This document shows positions 26,807 through 36,613 of a stretch of 64,000 bases of DNA, piece after piece (positions within the stretch are counted from its first letter, which is position 1; each line of letters begins with the position of its first letter). The notes beneath the pieces were generated by a model that was not told the DNA's origin, did not search any database, and worked only from the letters and a program-made list of their open reading frames with translations. Both the position numbers and the translations under genes were made by a program. This DNA is from Lysobacter sp. BMK333-48F3 (GTDB taxonomy: Bacteria > Pseudomonadota > Gammaproteobacteria > Xanthomonadales > Xanthomonadaceae): the NCBI RefSeq assembly GCF_019733395.1, contig NZ_JAIHOO010000001.1, forward strand, positions 1,116,001 to 1,180,000, written 5' to 3'.

Positions 26807-26892
26807 TTGAGCCAAGCTAACACGCGTCCCGACCGCGTTCATGCTGCATTGCAGAATGCAGCGGCGGGGCTTAGACCGCAGGATGGCGGCAT

Positions 26893-26908
26893 TTAGAACG
26901 ATCCAAAA
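26893..26908. promoter_or_regulatory. Probable LacI-family operator 2
   Basis: TTTAGAACGATCCAAA matches the reverse complement of operator 1 at 15 of 16 positions. It lies 54 bp before the lacI-type gene, so paired sites could loop and repress both divergent units. Confidence 0.75.
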
Positions 26909-26962
26909 GCCGCCCGGAGCCATGATTTCGGTTCGATCCCCCCTCGCAGCGAGGTGTTCACG

Positions 26963-28015
26963 ATGAACGACGCGCCCGCCCCCCGTGGCCGAGTCACCCT
27001 GGCCGACATCGCGCGCGCCTGCGGACTGTCGCGCGCGACGGTGTCGCTGGTGCTGCGCGGCAGCCCGCTGGTGCATGCCGACACCCGCGCCCGGGTCGAA
27101 GCCGAACTCAAGCGCCAAGGCTACGTCTATCACCGCGGCGCGGCCAACCTGCGGCGCAAGGTCTCCACCGGTGTGGCGCTGGTGATCAACGACCTGTCCA
27201 ACCCGTTCTTCGCCGAATTCGCCGCCGGCGTCGACGAATGGCTGGCCACCGCCGGCTTCGTCACCCTGCTCGGCAGCACCAACGAATCGGTCGAACGCCA
27301 GCAGGCGGTGCTGACCTCGCTGATGGAGCACGATCCGGCCGGGATCATCCTGTCGCCGGCCGAAGGCAGCGACGGCGCGCGGGTGCGCAACCAGATCGGC
27401 GAACGCACGCCGGTGCTGGTGTTCAACCGCGAACTCGACGGCACGCCGTGGGATTTCCTCGCCCTGGACAACATCCACGGCGCGCGCCTGGCCACCCGCC
27501 ACCTGATCGAGCGCGGCCATCGCCGCATCGCCTTCTTCGGCGGCCATCGCGATTCGTCCTCGTGCCGGCAGCGCCGGCAGGGCTATCGCGAAGCGATGGC
27601 CGAGGCCGGGCTGGAGCCGGAACCGCAGTGGCTGGTGGAATGCGCGCCGACCCGGCTGGAAGCGGCGCAGCAGACCGGCGCGCTGTTCGTGCGCGACCCG
27701 GCGCCGACCGCGGCGGTCTGCTACAACGACGCGGTCGCGCTGGGCCTGATGGCCGGCCTGGTCGCGCGCGGCCGCCGCCCCGGCGGCGATTTCGCGGTAG
27801 TCGGATTCGACGACATTCCCGAAGCCTCGGTCGCCTCGCCGACCCTGACCACGGTCGCGGTCGACCCGCGCGCACGCGGCCGCCAGGCCGCCGAACTGAT
27901 CCTCAAGCGCCTGCGCGACCCGGACATGGCCCGCGCCCACACCATCGCCCCGGTGCGGCTGCAGGCGCGCAGCAGCAGCGAGGTGCACCTGCCGCACAAC
28001 GGAGCTTCCGCATGA
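26963..28015 (+). CDS. LacI-family transcriptional regulator of the mannoside divergon
   Basis: A 350-residue LacI/GalR repressor. The N-terminal DNA-binding domain is residues ~11-60 (VTLADIARACGLSRATVSLV, hinge AANLRRKVSTG), followed by a periplasmic-binding-protein-like sensor (VALVINDLSNPFFAEF, AVVGFDDIPEASVASPTLTTV). ATG 26963 has GAGG eight bases upstream. It is the first gene of an operon overlapping the transporter gene by 4 bp, and faces the GH92 gene. Two palindromes of the type bound by this family lie in between. Its effector is probably mannose or a downstream sugar (phosphate). Confidence 0.95.
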   Translation: MNDAPAPRGRVTLADIARACGLSRATVSLVLRGSPLVHADTRARVEAELKRQGYVYHRGAANLRRKVSTGVALVINDLSNPFFAEFAAGVDEWLATAGFVTLLGSTNESVERQQAVLTSLMEHDPAGIILSPAEGSDGARVRNQIGERTPVLVFNRELDGTPWDFLALDNIHGARLATRHLIERGHRRIAFFGGHRDSSSCRQRRQGYREAMAEAGLEPEPQWLVECAPTRLEAAQQTGALFVRDPAPTAAVCYNDAVALGLMAGLVARGRRPGGDFAVVGFDDIPEASVASPTLTTVAVDPRARGRQAAELILKRLRDPDMARAHTIAPVRLQARSSSEVHLPHNGASA

Positions 28016-29310
28016 GCCGTCGCGACATGTCCTACACCGCCGCGCTGGCGGTGGTGACCACGATCTTCTTCACCTGGGGCGGCCTGACCAGCCTCAACGA
28101 TGTGCTGATCCCGCATCTGAAGGCCGTGTTCCAGATGAACTACGCCCAGTCGATGCTGATCCAGTCGACCTTCTTCGGCGCGTACTTCCTGATGTCGCTG
28201 CCGGCCAGCCGGGTGGTGGCCAGGTTCGGCTACAAGAACAGCATCGTGATCGGCCTGATCGTGGCCGCGATCGGCGCGGCGATGTTCTTCCCGGCCGCGC
28301 GCATTCCGTCCTATCCGCTGTTCCTGGGCGCGCTGTTCGTGCTCGCCAGCGGCATCACCCTGCTGCAGGTCTCGGCCAATCCCTACATCAGCCTGCTCGG
28401 CGATCCGGCCGGCGCGCCTAGCCGCCTGAACCTGGCCCAGGCGCTGAATTCGCTGGGCACCACCGTGTTCCCGTACGTGATCGGCCCGCTGATCCTGTCC
28501 GGCGCGGTGCTCGGCACCGCCGAACTGGCGGCGATGACGGCCACCGAACAGGCCGCCTACCGCGCCCACGAGGCCGCGTCGGTGCAGATGCCGTACATGA
28601 TCATCGCCGGCTGCCTGCTGTTGCTGGCGGTGTTCGTCTACACCATGCGCATCCCGCCGCTGACCGAGGCCACCGAGAGCGCCGACCCGGTGCACCACAG
28701 CTTCGCCGAGGTGTTGAGCCAGAAGCACCTGCTGTACGGGGTGATCGCGATCTTCCTCTACGTCGGCGCCGAAGTCTCGATCGGCAGCTTCCTGATCAAC
28801 TACATCTCGCCGCCGGAGATCGGCAACATCGACCACGCCAAGGCCAGCGAATACCTGGCGTACTACTGGGGCGGGGCGATGGTCGGCCGCTTCGTCGGCG
28901 CGATGCTGCTGCAGCGCTTCGACGCGCGCCGCCTGCTGGCGCTGTTCGCGATCGCGGCGATGGCGCTGCTGGCGCTGACCATGAGCAGCAAGGGCTCGCT
29001 GGCGATGTGGACGGTGCTGTCGATCGGCCTGTTCAACTCGATCATGTTCCCGACCATCTTCACCATCGCCATCGAACGGCTCGGTCCGATGACCAGCAAG
29101 GCCTCCAGCCTGCTGATCATGGGCATCGTCGGCGGCGCGGTGGTGCCGTGGCTGCAGGGCGTGCTGTCCGACCGGATCGGCATCCAGCAATCGTTCGTAA
29201 TTCCTTTGATCTGTTACGCCTTCATCGTCTGGTACGGCTTCGCCGGCTCGCGCATCCGCGCCGGCCAGGGCCAGCACGCCAGCGCCCAGGCTTCGGGAGT
29301 GATGCATTGA
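28012..29310 (+). CDS. FucP-family sugar:proton symporter (MFS)
   Basis: A 432-residue, 12-helix MFS transporter. It matches the FucP/GluP branch: FFTWGGLTSLNDVLIPHLK, YAQSMLIQSTFFGAYFLMSLP, and FVLASGITLLQVSANPYISLL with the conserved NPY. The ATG overlaps the regulator's stop (ATGA), giving translational coupling. Context with a mannosidase, a mannose-type isomerase and a hexokinase-type kinase suggests uptake of mannose (or fructose) across the inner membrane. The central cytoplasmic loop around residues 190-240 is normal for the family. Confidence 0.94.
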   Translation: MSRRDMSYTAALAVVTTIFFTWGGLTSLNDVLIPHLKAVFQMNYAQSMLIQSTFFGAYFLMSLPASRVVARFGYKNSIVIGLIVAAIGAAMFFPAARIPSYPLFLGALFVLASGITLLQVSANPYISLLGDPAGAPSRLNLAQALNSLGTTVFPYVIGPLILSGAVLGTAELAAMTATEQAAYRAHEAASVQMPYMIIAGCLLLLAVFVYTMRIPPLTEATESADPVHHSFAEVLSQKHLLYGVIAIFLYVGAEVSIGSFLINYISPPEIGNIDHAKASEYLAYYWGGAMVGRFVGAMLLQRFDARRLLALFAIAAMALLALTMSSKGSLAMWTVLSIGLFNSIMFPTIFTIAIERLGPMTSKASSLLIMGIVGGAVVPWLQGVLSDRIGIQQSFVIPLICYAFIVWYGFAGSRIRAGQGQHASAQASGVMH

Positions 29311-30323
29311 TGTCTGCTGCAGTGCAGCCCGCGCAATCGCGCAACGCCGCCATCGTCTGCTTCGGCGAAGCCCTGATCGATTTCCTCGCCCGCCCGGCCA
29401 AGGCCCCGGGCGAGCCGCGCCATTTCGTCGAATACGCCGGCGGCGCGCCGGCCAACGTCGCCGTGGCCGCGGCCCGGCTCGGCGCGCCAGCGCGCTTCGT
29501 CGGCATGCTCGGCCAGGACATGTTCGGCGACTTCATCGCCGCGCAGTTGCAGCACTACGGCGTGGACACCCGCGACGTGGTCCGCACCGGCGAGGCCAAG
29601 ACCGCGCTGGCCTTCGTCTCGCTGGACGGCGACGGCGAGCGCAGCTTCAGCTTCTACCGCCCGCCGGCGGCCGACCTGCTGTTCCGCGACGCCGACTTCC
29701 GCGCCGACGGCTTCGTCGATGCGGGCATCTTCCACGTCTGCTCCAACAGCCTGACCGAGGAAGCCATCGCCGCGACCACCCTGGCCGGGATGCGCCGCGC
29801 GCGCCTGGCCGGCGCGCTGGTCAGCATGGACATGAACCTGCGGCCCTCGCTGTGGCCGGCCGAGGTCGATCCGGCGCCGCGCCTGATCGCGGCGCTGCTG
29901 GAGGCCGACCTGATCAAGCTGTGCGGCAGCGAGTTCGAGTTCCTCGCCCGCCACCTGGGCGGCGAAGAGGCCGCGCTGCAGCGGCTGTGGCACGGCCATG
30001 CGCGCTGCGTGCTGATCACCGACGGCGCCACTCCGATCCGCTGGCATACCCGCACCCGCCAGGGCGAGGTCGCGACCTTCCGGGTCGCGCCGGCCGACAC
30101 CACCGGCGCCGGCGACGCCTTCGTCGGCGGCTTGCTGCAACGCCTGTCCAGCCTGGGCGTGGACGCGGCCGGCTTCGCCGAGTTCATCGCCGACGAAGCC
30201 GCGCTGGTCTCGGCGCTGCGCTACGCCGCGGCCGCCGGCGCGCTGGCCACCACCCGCCACGGCGCGTTCGCGGCCATGCCCGACACCGCCGAGGTCGAGC
30301 GGCTGATCCGCGAACAGTCCTGA
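29310..30323 (+). CDS. PfkB-family carbohydrate kinase, probable fructokinase
   Basis: A 337-residue kinase whose ATG overlaps the transporter stop (TGATG). PfkB signatures are present: IVCFGEALIDFL, EYAGGAPANVAVAAARLGA, and the ATP/catalytic motif DTTGAGDAFVGGLL with the catalytic Asp. The short GEALIDF opening and EYAGGAPANVA are fructokinase-like. With the AGE-type isomerase encoded next, the likely reaction is fructose + ATP to fructose-6-phosphate, completing mannose entry into glycolysis without mannose-6-phosphate isomerase. Specificity is inferred from context. Confidence 0.9.
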   Translation: MSAAVQPAQSRNAAIVCFGEALIDFLARPAKAPGEPRHFVEYAGGAPANVAVAAARLGAPARFVGMLGQDMFGDFIAAQLQHYGVDTRDVVRTGEAKTALAFVSLDGDGERSFSFYRPPAADLLFRDADFRADGFVDAGIFHVCSNSLTEEAIAATTLAGMRRARLAGALVSMDMNLRPSLWPAEVDPAPRLIAALLEADLIKLCGSEFEFLARHLGGEEAALQRLWHGHARCVLITDGATPIRWHTRTRQGEVATFRVAPADTTGAGDAFVGGLLQRLSSLGVDAAGFAEFIADEAALVSALRYAAAAGALATTRHGAFAAMPDTAEVERLIREQS

Positions 30324-30354
30324 CCGCCGCCCCGCTTCCGATCCGGTATCCCCC

Positions 30355-31566
30355 ATGAATCTTCCCGCGCATCCGCTGCCCGACTTCCGCCGGCCCGAGA
30401 CCCTGCTCGCGCATATCGCCGACACCATGGCCTTCTACGATCCGGTGGCGCTGGATCCGAACGGCGGCTTCTTCCATTACTTCCGCGACGACGGCTCGGT
30501 CTACGACGCCTCGCACCGGCATCTGGTCAGCAGCACGCGCTTCGTCTTCAACTATGCGATGGCGGCGGTCGAGTTCGGCCGCGACGACTATCGCGAGCGC
30601 GCCCGCCACGGCCTGCGCTACCTGCGCGAGGCGCACCGCGACCCGGCCGGCGGCTATGCCTGGACGATCCGCGACGGCCGCGCCGAAGACCGCATGAACC
30701 ACTGCTACGGCGTGGCCTTCGTGCTGCTGGCCTACTCCACCGCGCGCAAGGCCGGCATCGCCGAGGCCGCGGCGTGGATGGACGAAACCTGGGACCTGCT
30801 GGAAGCGCGCTTCTGGGAACCGGCCCACGGCCTGTACCGCGACGAGGCCGACGCGGAGTGGAACTTCACTGGCTACCGCGGCCAGAACGCCAACATGCAC
30901 ATGTGCGAGGCGATGCTGGCCGCCTTCGAGGCCTCCGGCGAAGAGCGCTATCTGCAGCGCGCGCTGACCCTGGCGCAGAACATGACCCAGCGCCAGGCGG
31001 CGCAGGGCGACGGCCTGGTGTGGGAGCACTACGACCGCGATTGGAACATCGACTGGGACTATCACCGCGACGATCCCAAGCACCTGTTCCGGCCCTGGGG
31101 CTTCCAGCCCGGCCATCAGACCGAGTGGTCCAAGCTGCTGCTGATCCTCGACCGCCACCTCACCGCGCGCGGCGAAACCGTGCCGTGGCTGGTGCCGACC
31201 GCGCGCCATCTGTTCGACGTCGCCGTCGCCCGTTCCTGGGACAGCGAGCACGGCGGGCTGTGCTACGGCTTCGCCCCGGACGGCACGGTCTGCGACGACG
31301 ACAAGTATTTCTGGGTCCAGGCCGAATCGCTGGCGACGGCGGCGATGTTGGCGATCCGCACCGGCGAAGCTCAGTACTGGGCGTGGTACGACAAGCTGTG
31401 GGCCTACGTCTGGCAACACATGGTCGACCACCGCTACGGCGCTTGGTACCGGATTCTCGATCGCGAGAACCGCAAGTACAGCGACGAGAAGAGCCCGGCC
31501 GGCAAGACCGACTACCACACCATGGGCGCGTGCTACGAAGTCCTGCGCTGGTTGCGGCAGCGCTGA
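30355..31566 (+). CDS. AGE-family epimerase/isomerase, probable D-mannose isomerase
   Basis: A 403-residue (alpha/alpha)6-barrel enzyme of the N-acylglucosamine 2-epimerase superfamily. Conserved histidine motifs fit mannose isomerase/YihS-type enzymes: FQPGHQTEWSKLLL and KTDYHTMGACYEVL, with RFVFNYAMA and MNHCYGVAFVLLAY in the barrel. In this operon (FucP transporter, fructokinase) the expected reaction is D-mannose to D-fructose. N-acetylglucosamine epimerase activity is less likely because no amino-sugar genes are adjacent. It is the last gene; REP elements follow. Confidence 0.9.
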   Translation: MNLPAHPLPDFRRPETLLAHIADTMAFYDPVALDPNGGFFHYFRDDGSVYDASHRHLVSSTRFVFNYAMAAVEFGRDDYRERARHGLRYLREAHRDPAGGYAWTIRDGRAEDRMNHCYGVAFVLLAYSTARKAGIAEAAAWMDETWDLLEARFWEPAHGLYRDEADAEWNFTGYRGQNANMHMCEAMLAAFEASGEERYLQRALTLAQNMTQRQAAQGDGLVWEHYDRDWNIDWDYHRDDPKHLFRPWGFQPGHQTEWSKLLLILDRHLTARGETVPWLVPTARHLFDVAVARSWDSEHGGLCYGFAPDGTVCDDDKYFWVQAESLATAAMLAIRTGEAQYWAWYDKLWAYVWQHMVDHRYGAWYRILDRENRKYSDEKSPAGKTDYHTMGACYEVLRWLRQR

Positions 31567-31596
31567 GGTTCGCGGCCGCGCGGCGCACCGGCTTTC

Positions 31597-31830
31597 TGTA
31601 GGAGCGGCGTGAGCCGCGACCAAGGGACGCGCAGAAAACCATAGTCGTTCGCACCCCATCGAAGCCGCGCCGCCCCCTTGTAGGAGCGGCGTGAGCCGCG
31701 ACAGCCGAAGCGGCGTACGCAAGCGCACCAAGCCGAGCGCCCGACAACCGCGAGCGCTCGCAGCGCAGGGCTTCGGCAGGCAAGGTGGTATCGAACCGCT
31801 GCGGTTGTCGCTGCTTACGCCGCTCCTACA
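31597..31830. repeat. Three REP-type palindromic elements
   Basis: Copies at 31597-31620 and 31679-31702 are identical over 24 bases (TGTAGGAGCGGCGTGAGCCG...), and an inverted, slightly diverged copy lies at 31807-31830. A fourth copy is at 42147-42170. Each has a short GCGGC/GCCGC self-complementary core, as in REP sequences of Xanthomonadaceae. They fill most of the 393-bp gap after the mannose operon. Confidence 0.85.
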
Positions 31831-31959
31831 GGGGCAAGGCGGGTTTCGACGCGAACATGTTGCGCCGCTCGTCGGGAGCGCTGCGCGGGGCCCGGCATCA
31901 GGGCCGTGCTGCGGTGCGCGCCGCGCCTATCCTGGTCGCCCGCCTCCGAGGATCGCGCC

Positions 31960-32325
31960 ATGGACACCCAGCAGATCGCCAATCGCTACGTCGAGCTGTG
32001 CCGCGCAGGCAAGCACGAACAGATCCAGGACGAACTCTATGCCGACGACGCCGTCAGCATCGAGGCGCCGGGCAACCAGGCCGGACCGCTGGGCAACGTC
32101 GAAGGCCTGGCGGCGATCCGCGAAAAAGGCCGCCGCTTCATGGACGACGTGATCGAGATCCACGACAGCTGGTGCAGCGACCCGGCGGTCGGCGGTGACT
32201 GGTTCAGCCTGGCGATGAGCATCGACGCCACCTACAAGAGTATGGGCCGGATGCCGATGGCCGAGGTCGCGGTGTACAAGGTGCGCGGCGGCAAGATCGT
32301 GCACGAACAGTTCTTCTACGGCTGA
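31960..32325 (+). CDS. SnoaL-like / NTF2-like cytosolic protein
   Basis: A 121-residue protein with GAGGATCGC before ATG 31960. The sequence follows a SnoaL-like fold: IANRYVELCRAGKHEQIQDE, LYADDAVSIEAPG, EGLAAIREKGRRFM, and a last strand VAVYKVRGGKIVHEQFFYG that is characteristic of the nuclear-transport-factor-2-like superfamily. No signal peptide. Family members are ligand-binding proteins or small isomerases/hydrolases; the role here is unknown. It is flanked by REP elements on one side and the rpoD terminator on the other. Confidence 0.85.
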   Translation: MDTQQIANRYVELCRAGKHEQIQDELYADDAVSIEAPGNQAGPLGNVEGLAAIREKGRRFMDDVIEIHDSWCSDPAVGGDWFSLAMSIDATYKSMGRMPMAEVAVYKVRGGKIVHEQFFYG

Positions 32326-32516
32326 GCCTGCGCGCCTTGAGTCGCTTCGGGCCCGTATCCGCGCGGCCGGCTGCGCCGGCGCACGTCGCTTCGCTGCCGC
32401 AGCTTAGGGCCGCAGGAAATCCCGTGGCAGGCCGCTCCTGCTGAAGCCGCGCACTGCGCCGACGATGCGGTCCGCCGGGAACCACGCGCAGCGCCGGCGA
32501 TACGGGCCCGACCCCG

Positions 32517-32549
32517 CAAACGAAACAGGCCCCGCTCTCGCGGGGCCTG
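32517..32549 (-). terminator. Rho-independent terminator of rpoD
   Basis: CAGGCCCCGC pairs with GCGGGGCCTG (loop of four). On the minus strand it is followed by TTTCGTTTG, and it lies 28 bp after the rpoD stop. Confidence 0.8.
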
Positions 32550-32576
32550 CCGTGTTCCGTGCGCTGCCCGACCGAC

Positions 32577-34439
<1,863 letters not shown>

Positions 34440-34476
34440 GGGCTGCGCCACCGCTGCTTGGATAGGGGAACGCTCC

Positions 34477-34482
34477 AGTATA
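34477..34482 (-). promoter_or_regulatory. Possible -10 element for rpoD
   Basis: TATACT on the minus strand, 38-43 bp upstream of the rpoD ATG. No convincing TTGACA stands at the -35 distance. Confidence 0.35.
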
Positions 34483-34531
34483 TCAGATCCGCCAGGGTCG
34501 GCCGGAGGGCCGGGGCCAGGCAGGGACGGAT

Positions 34532-34972
34532 CTAGGACCGGAGAAGGAAGGTGACCGGGCCGTCGTTGACCAGGCTGACCACCATATGGGCACCGAAGCG
34601 GCCGGTTTCCACCCCTCCGGCGTGACGCGCCCGGCAAGTTTCGACCAGCCGGTTGAATAGCGGTTCAGCCAGGGCCGGCGCGGCCGCGGTGCTGAAGCCC
34701 GGACGCATGCCGCTGCTGGTGTCCGCGGCCAGGGTGAACTGGCTGACCAGCAGCAGGCCGCCGCCGGTGTCGGCCAGGCCGCGGTTCATCCGCCCGGCCT
34801 CGTCGGCGAACACCCGGTAGCCGAGCAGGCGTTCGGCCATGCGCGCGATCTGGGCTTCGCCGTCGCCGGGTTCGACCCCGACCAGGGCCAGCAGGCCGGG
34901 GCCGATCGCGCCGACGGTTTCGCCGTCGACCACGACCGAGGCCTGGGCGACGCGCTGGATCAGACTGAGCAT
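34532..34972 (-). CDS. dtd: D-aminoacyl-tRNA deacylase
   Basis: A 146-residue Dtd protein, the normal family length. It removes D-amino acids mischarged on tRNA. Signature motifs are present: [18 protein letters not shown] at the N-terminus, [21 protein letters not shown] (the SQFTL motif), and the C-terminal [14 protein letters not shown] containing the NxDGPVT-type Gly-cisPro region (here VNDGPVT). The gene lies upstream of rpoD on the same strand and may share transcripts with it. On the other side a 22-bp perfect inverted repeat separates it from a divergent acyltransferase gene. Confidence 0.97.
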   Translation of the reverse strand: MLSLIQRVAQASVVVDGETVGAIGPGLLALVGVEPGDGEAQIARMAERLLGYRVFADEAGRMNRGLADTGGGLLLVSQFTLAADTSSGMRPGFSTAAAPALAEPLFNRLVETCRARHAGGVETGRFGAHMVVSLVNDGPVTFLLRS

Positions 34973-35010
34973 GTGGACGGGCGGATCACGGCGTTCGGGC
35001 CCGAAAGTCT

Positions 35011-35056
35011 AAAGGGACGGAGGGGGTTAAGCCCGCTTAACCCCCTCCGTCCCTTT
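35011..35056. repeat. Perfect 22-bp inverted repeat between divergent genes
   Basis: AAAGGGACGGAGGGGGTTAA plus GC (35011-35032) is exactly complementary to 35035-35056, with only CC between. It stands 38 bp before the dtd start and 15 bp before the acyltransferase start, so it would be transcribed into at least one leader. Short T-runs flank both sides. It may be a REP/RAYT-type element or a leader hairpin. Confidence 0.85.
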
Positions 35057-35071
35057 TACTAAACTGGGGCG

Positions 35072-35992
35072 ATGACCCGTTTCGTCGCCCGCTTGCTCTA
35101 CCTCGCCGCCGGTGCGCTCGGCCGCCTGCCCTGGTCCTGGCAGATGGGCCTGGGCGATGCGGTGGCCCGGCTATGGCAGCGCCGCGCCGCGCGCGAGGCC
35201 CGGGTCGCCCGGGTCAACCTGGAGCTGGCCTATCCGGACCTGGCGCCGGAGCCGCGCGAGCGCCTGCAGCAGGCCATCGTCCGCACCACCGCGCGCCAGG
35301 CGATCGAGACCCTGCGCCTGTGGACCCGGCCGCATGCCGAGAACCTGGCGCTGCTGCGCGAGCAGCACGGGGTCGAGCTGTTCGACGCCGCCCTGGCCTC
35401 CGGCCGCGGCCTGATCGTGGCCGCGCCGCACTACGGCAACTGGGAGCTGCTGAACCAATGGCTGGCCTCGCGCACGCCGCTGGCGATCCTGTACCGACCG
35501 CCCGAATCGGCGGTCGGCGAGGCCTTCCTCAACCTGGTCCGCGCCGACAGCGACACCGGTCGGGTGACCCAGGTCCGCGCCGAGGGCGCGGCGGTGCGCC
35601 AGCTGTGGAAACGGCTCAGCGCCGGCGGCGTGGTCGGGATCCTGCCCGACCAGCAGCCCAAGGCCGGCGACGGCGAGTTCGCGCCGTTCTTCGGCGTGCC
35701 GGCGCTGACCATGACCCTGCTCGGCCGGCTCGCCGAACGCACCGGCGCGACCGTGCTGTTCGCCTATTGCGAACGCCTGCCGGCGCATCCGCAGCAGCCG
35801 GCGTTCGCGCTGCGCATCGAGGCCGCGCCGGCCGGCATCGCCGACCCCGATCCGCAACGCGCCTGCGCCGCCCTCAACGCCGCAGTCGAACGCATCGCCC
35901 GGCGCGACCCGGCCCAGTACCAGTGGACCTACAAGCGCTACACCCTGCGCCCGTCCGGCAACGGCGACGACAATCCCTACCGCTTGCGCTGA
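35072..35992 (+). CDS. LpxL/HtrB-like lipid A acyltransferase family protein
   Basis: A 306-residue inner-membrane-associated acyltransferase of the LpxL/LpxM (lysophospholipid acyltransferase) superfamily. The HxxxxE catalytic motif is AAPHYGNWELLNQW, preceded by a membrane-proximal N-terminus. Later motifs are ILYRPPE and GGVVGILPDQQP, followed by FAPFFGVPALTMTL. It most likely adds a secondary acyl chain to lipid A or a related lipid. The ribosome site is weak (GGGGCG close to ATG 35072) and a 22-bp inverted repeat stands immediately upstream, which could affect expression. bPH2-domain genes follow on the same strand. Confidence 0.88.
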   Translation: MTRFVARLLYLAAGALGRLPWSWQMGLGDAVARLWQRRAAREARVARVNLELAYPDLAPEPRERLQQAIVRTTARQAIETLRLWTRPHAENLALLREQHGVELFDAALASGRGLIVAAPHYGNWELLNQWLASRTPLAILYRPPESAVGEAFLNLVRADSDTGRVTQVRAEGAAVRQLWKRLSAGGVVGILPDQQPKAGDGEFAPFFGVPALTMTLLGRLAERTGATVLFAYCERLPAHPQQPAFALRIEAAPAGIADPDPQRACAALNAAVERIARRDPAQYQWTYKRYTLRPSGNGDDNPYRLR

Positions 35993-36067
35993 GCGCGCCG
36001 CAACGCGCACTGCGCGGCCGTCGTCGCGGCTACACTCGGCGCTTCACGCACTAGCCGCCGACCGACG

Positions 36068-36613
36068 ATGACCGACGCGCCCGCCAGCGCCGATTCCCCT
36101 GCCCCGCCGGCGCCCGCGCCCGCCATCGACGCGCCCGCCGCCGACGAGGGCTGGCAACAGCTGCCGCCGCGCGCCCAATTGCTGTGCACGATCGACGTCA
36201 GCATTTCCCTGGCGGTGGTGTTCGCGATCGCCGGGGTGGTCGCCGGGGTGCTGACCCGCGGCCTGCTGGTCGGCGCCGCCAGCGCGCTCACCGGCGCCCT
36301 GCTCGGCGCCGGCATCGGCACCTGGATCGGCCTGCGCCGTTATCGCAACACGCTGTGGCGGCTGGACGCGCACGGTTTCGCGGTGCGCCGCGGCGTCGCC
36401 TGGCAGCGCGAGACGCTGGTGCCGCTGACCCGGGTCCAGCACCTGGACCTCAAGCACGGCCCGCTGCAGCGATTGCGCGACCTGGCCACCCTGGTCGTGC
36501 ACACCGCCGGCACCCGCCACAGCGCGGTGTCGATCGACCACCTCGACGCCGCCGACGCCGAGCGCCTGCGCGAACGCCTGGGCCGCCAGCTCGACAGCGA
36601 CGACGAGGCCTGA
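36068..36613 (+). CDS. bPH2-domain membrane protein (YdbS-like)
   Basis: A 181-residue protein. After an Ala/Pro-rich cytosolic N-terminus come two hydrophobic helices (TIDVSISLAVVFAIAGVVAG; GLLVGAASALTGALLGAGIG) and a bacterial PH domain (bPH2/DUF304): TLWRLDAHGFAVRRGVAWQ, TLVPLTRVQHLDLKHGPLQR, and TLVVHTAGTRHSAVSIDHLD. It overlaps the start of the larger bPH2 protein gene (TGATG), the usual ydbS-ydbT pair. These pairs are membrane proteins of poorly known function, sometimes linked to stress or antimicrobial resistance. Confidence 0.88.
   Translation: MTDAPASADSPAPPAPAPAIDAPAADEGWQQLPPRAQLLCTIDVSISLAVVFAIAGVVAGVLTRGLLVGAASALTGALLGAGIGTWIGLRRYRNTLWRLDAHGFAVRRGVAWQRETLVPLTRVQHLDLKHGPLQRLRDLATLVVHTAGTRHSAVSIDHLDAADAERLRERLGRQLDSDDEA

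Noticed and set aside
35011..35056. Inverted repeat read as a bidirectional terminator
   Set aside because: It lies between divergent, not convergent, gene starts, so normal termination makes little sense.
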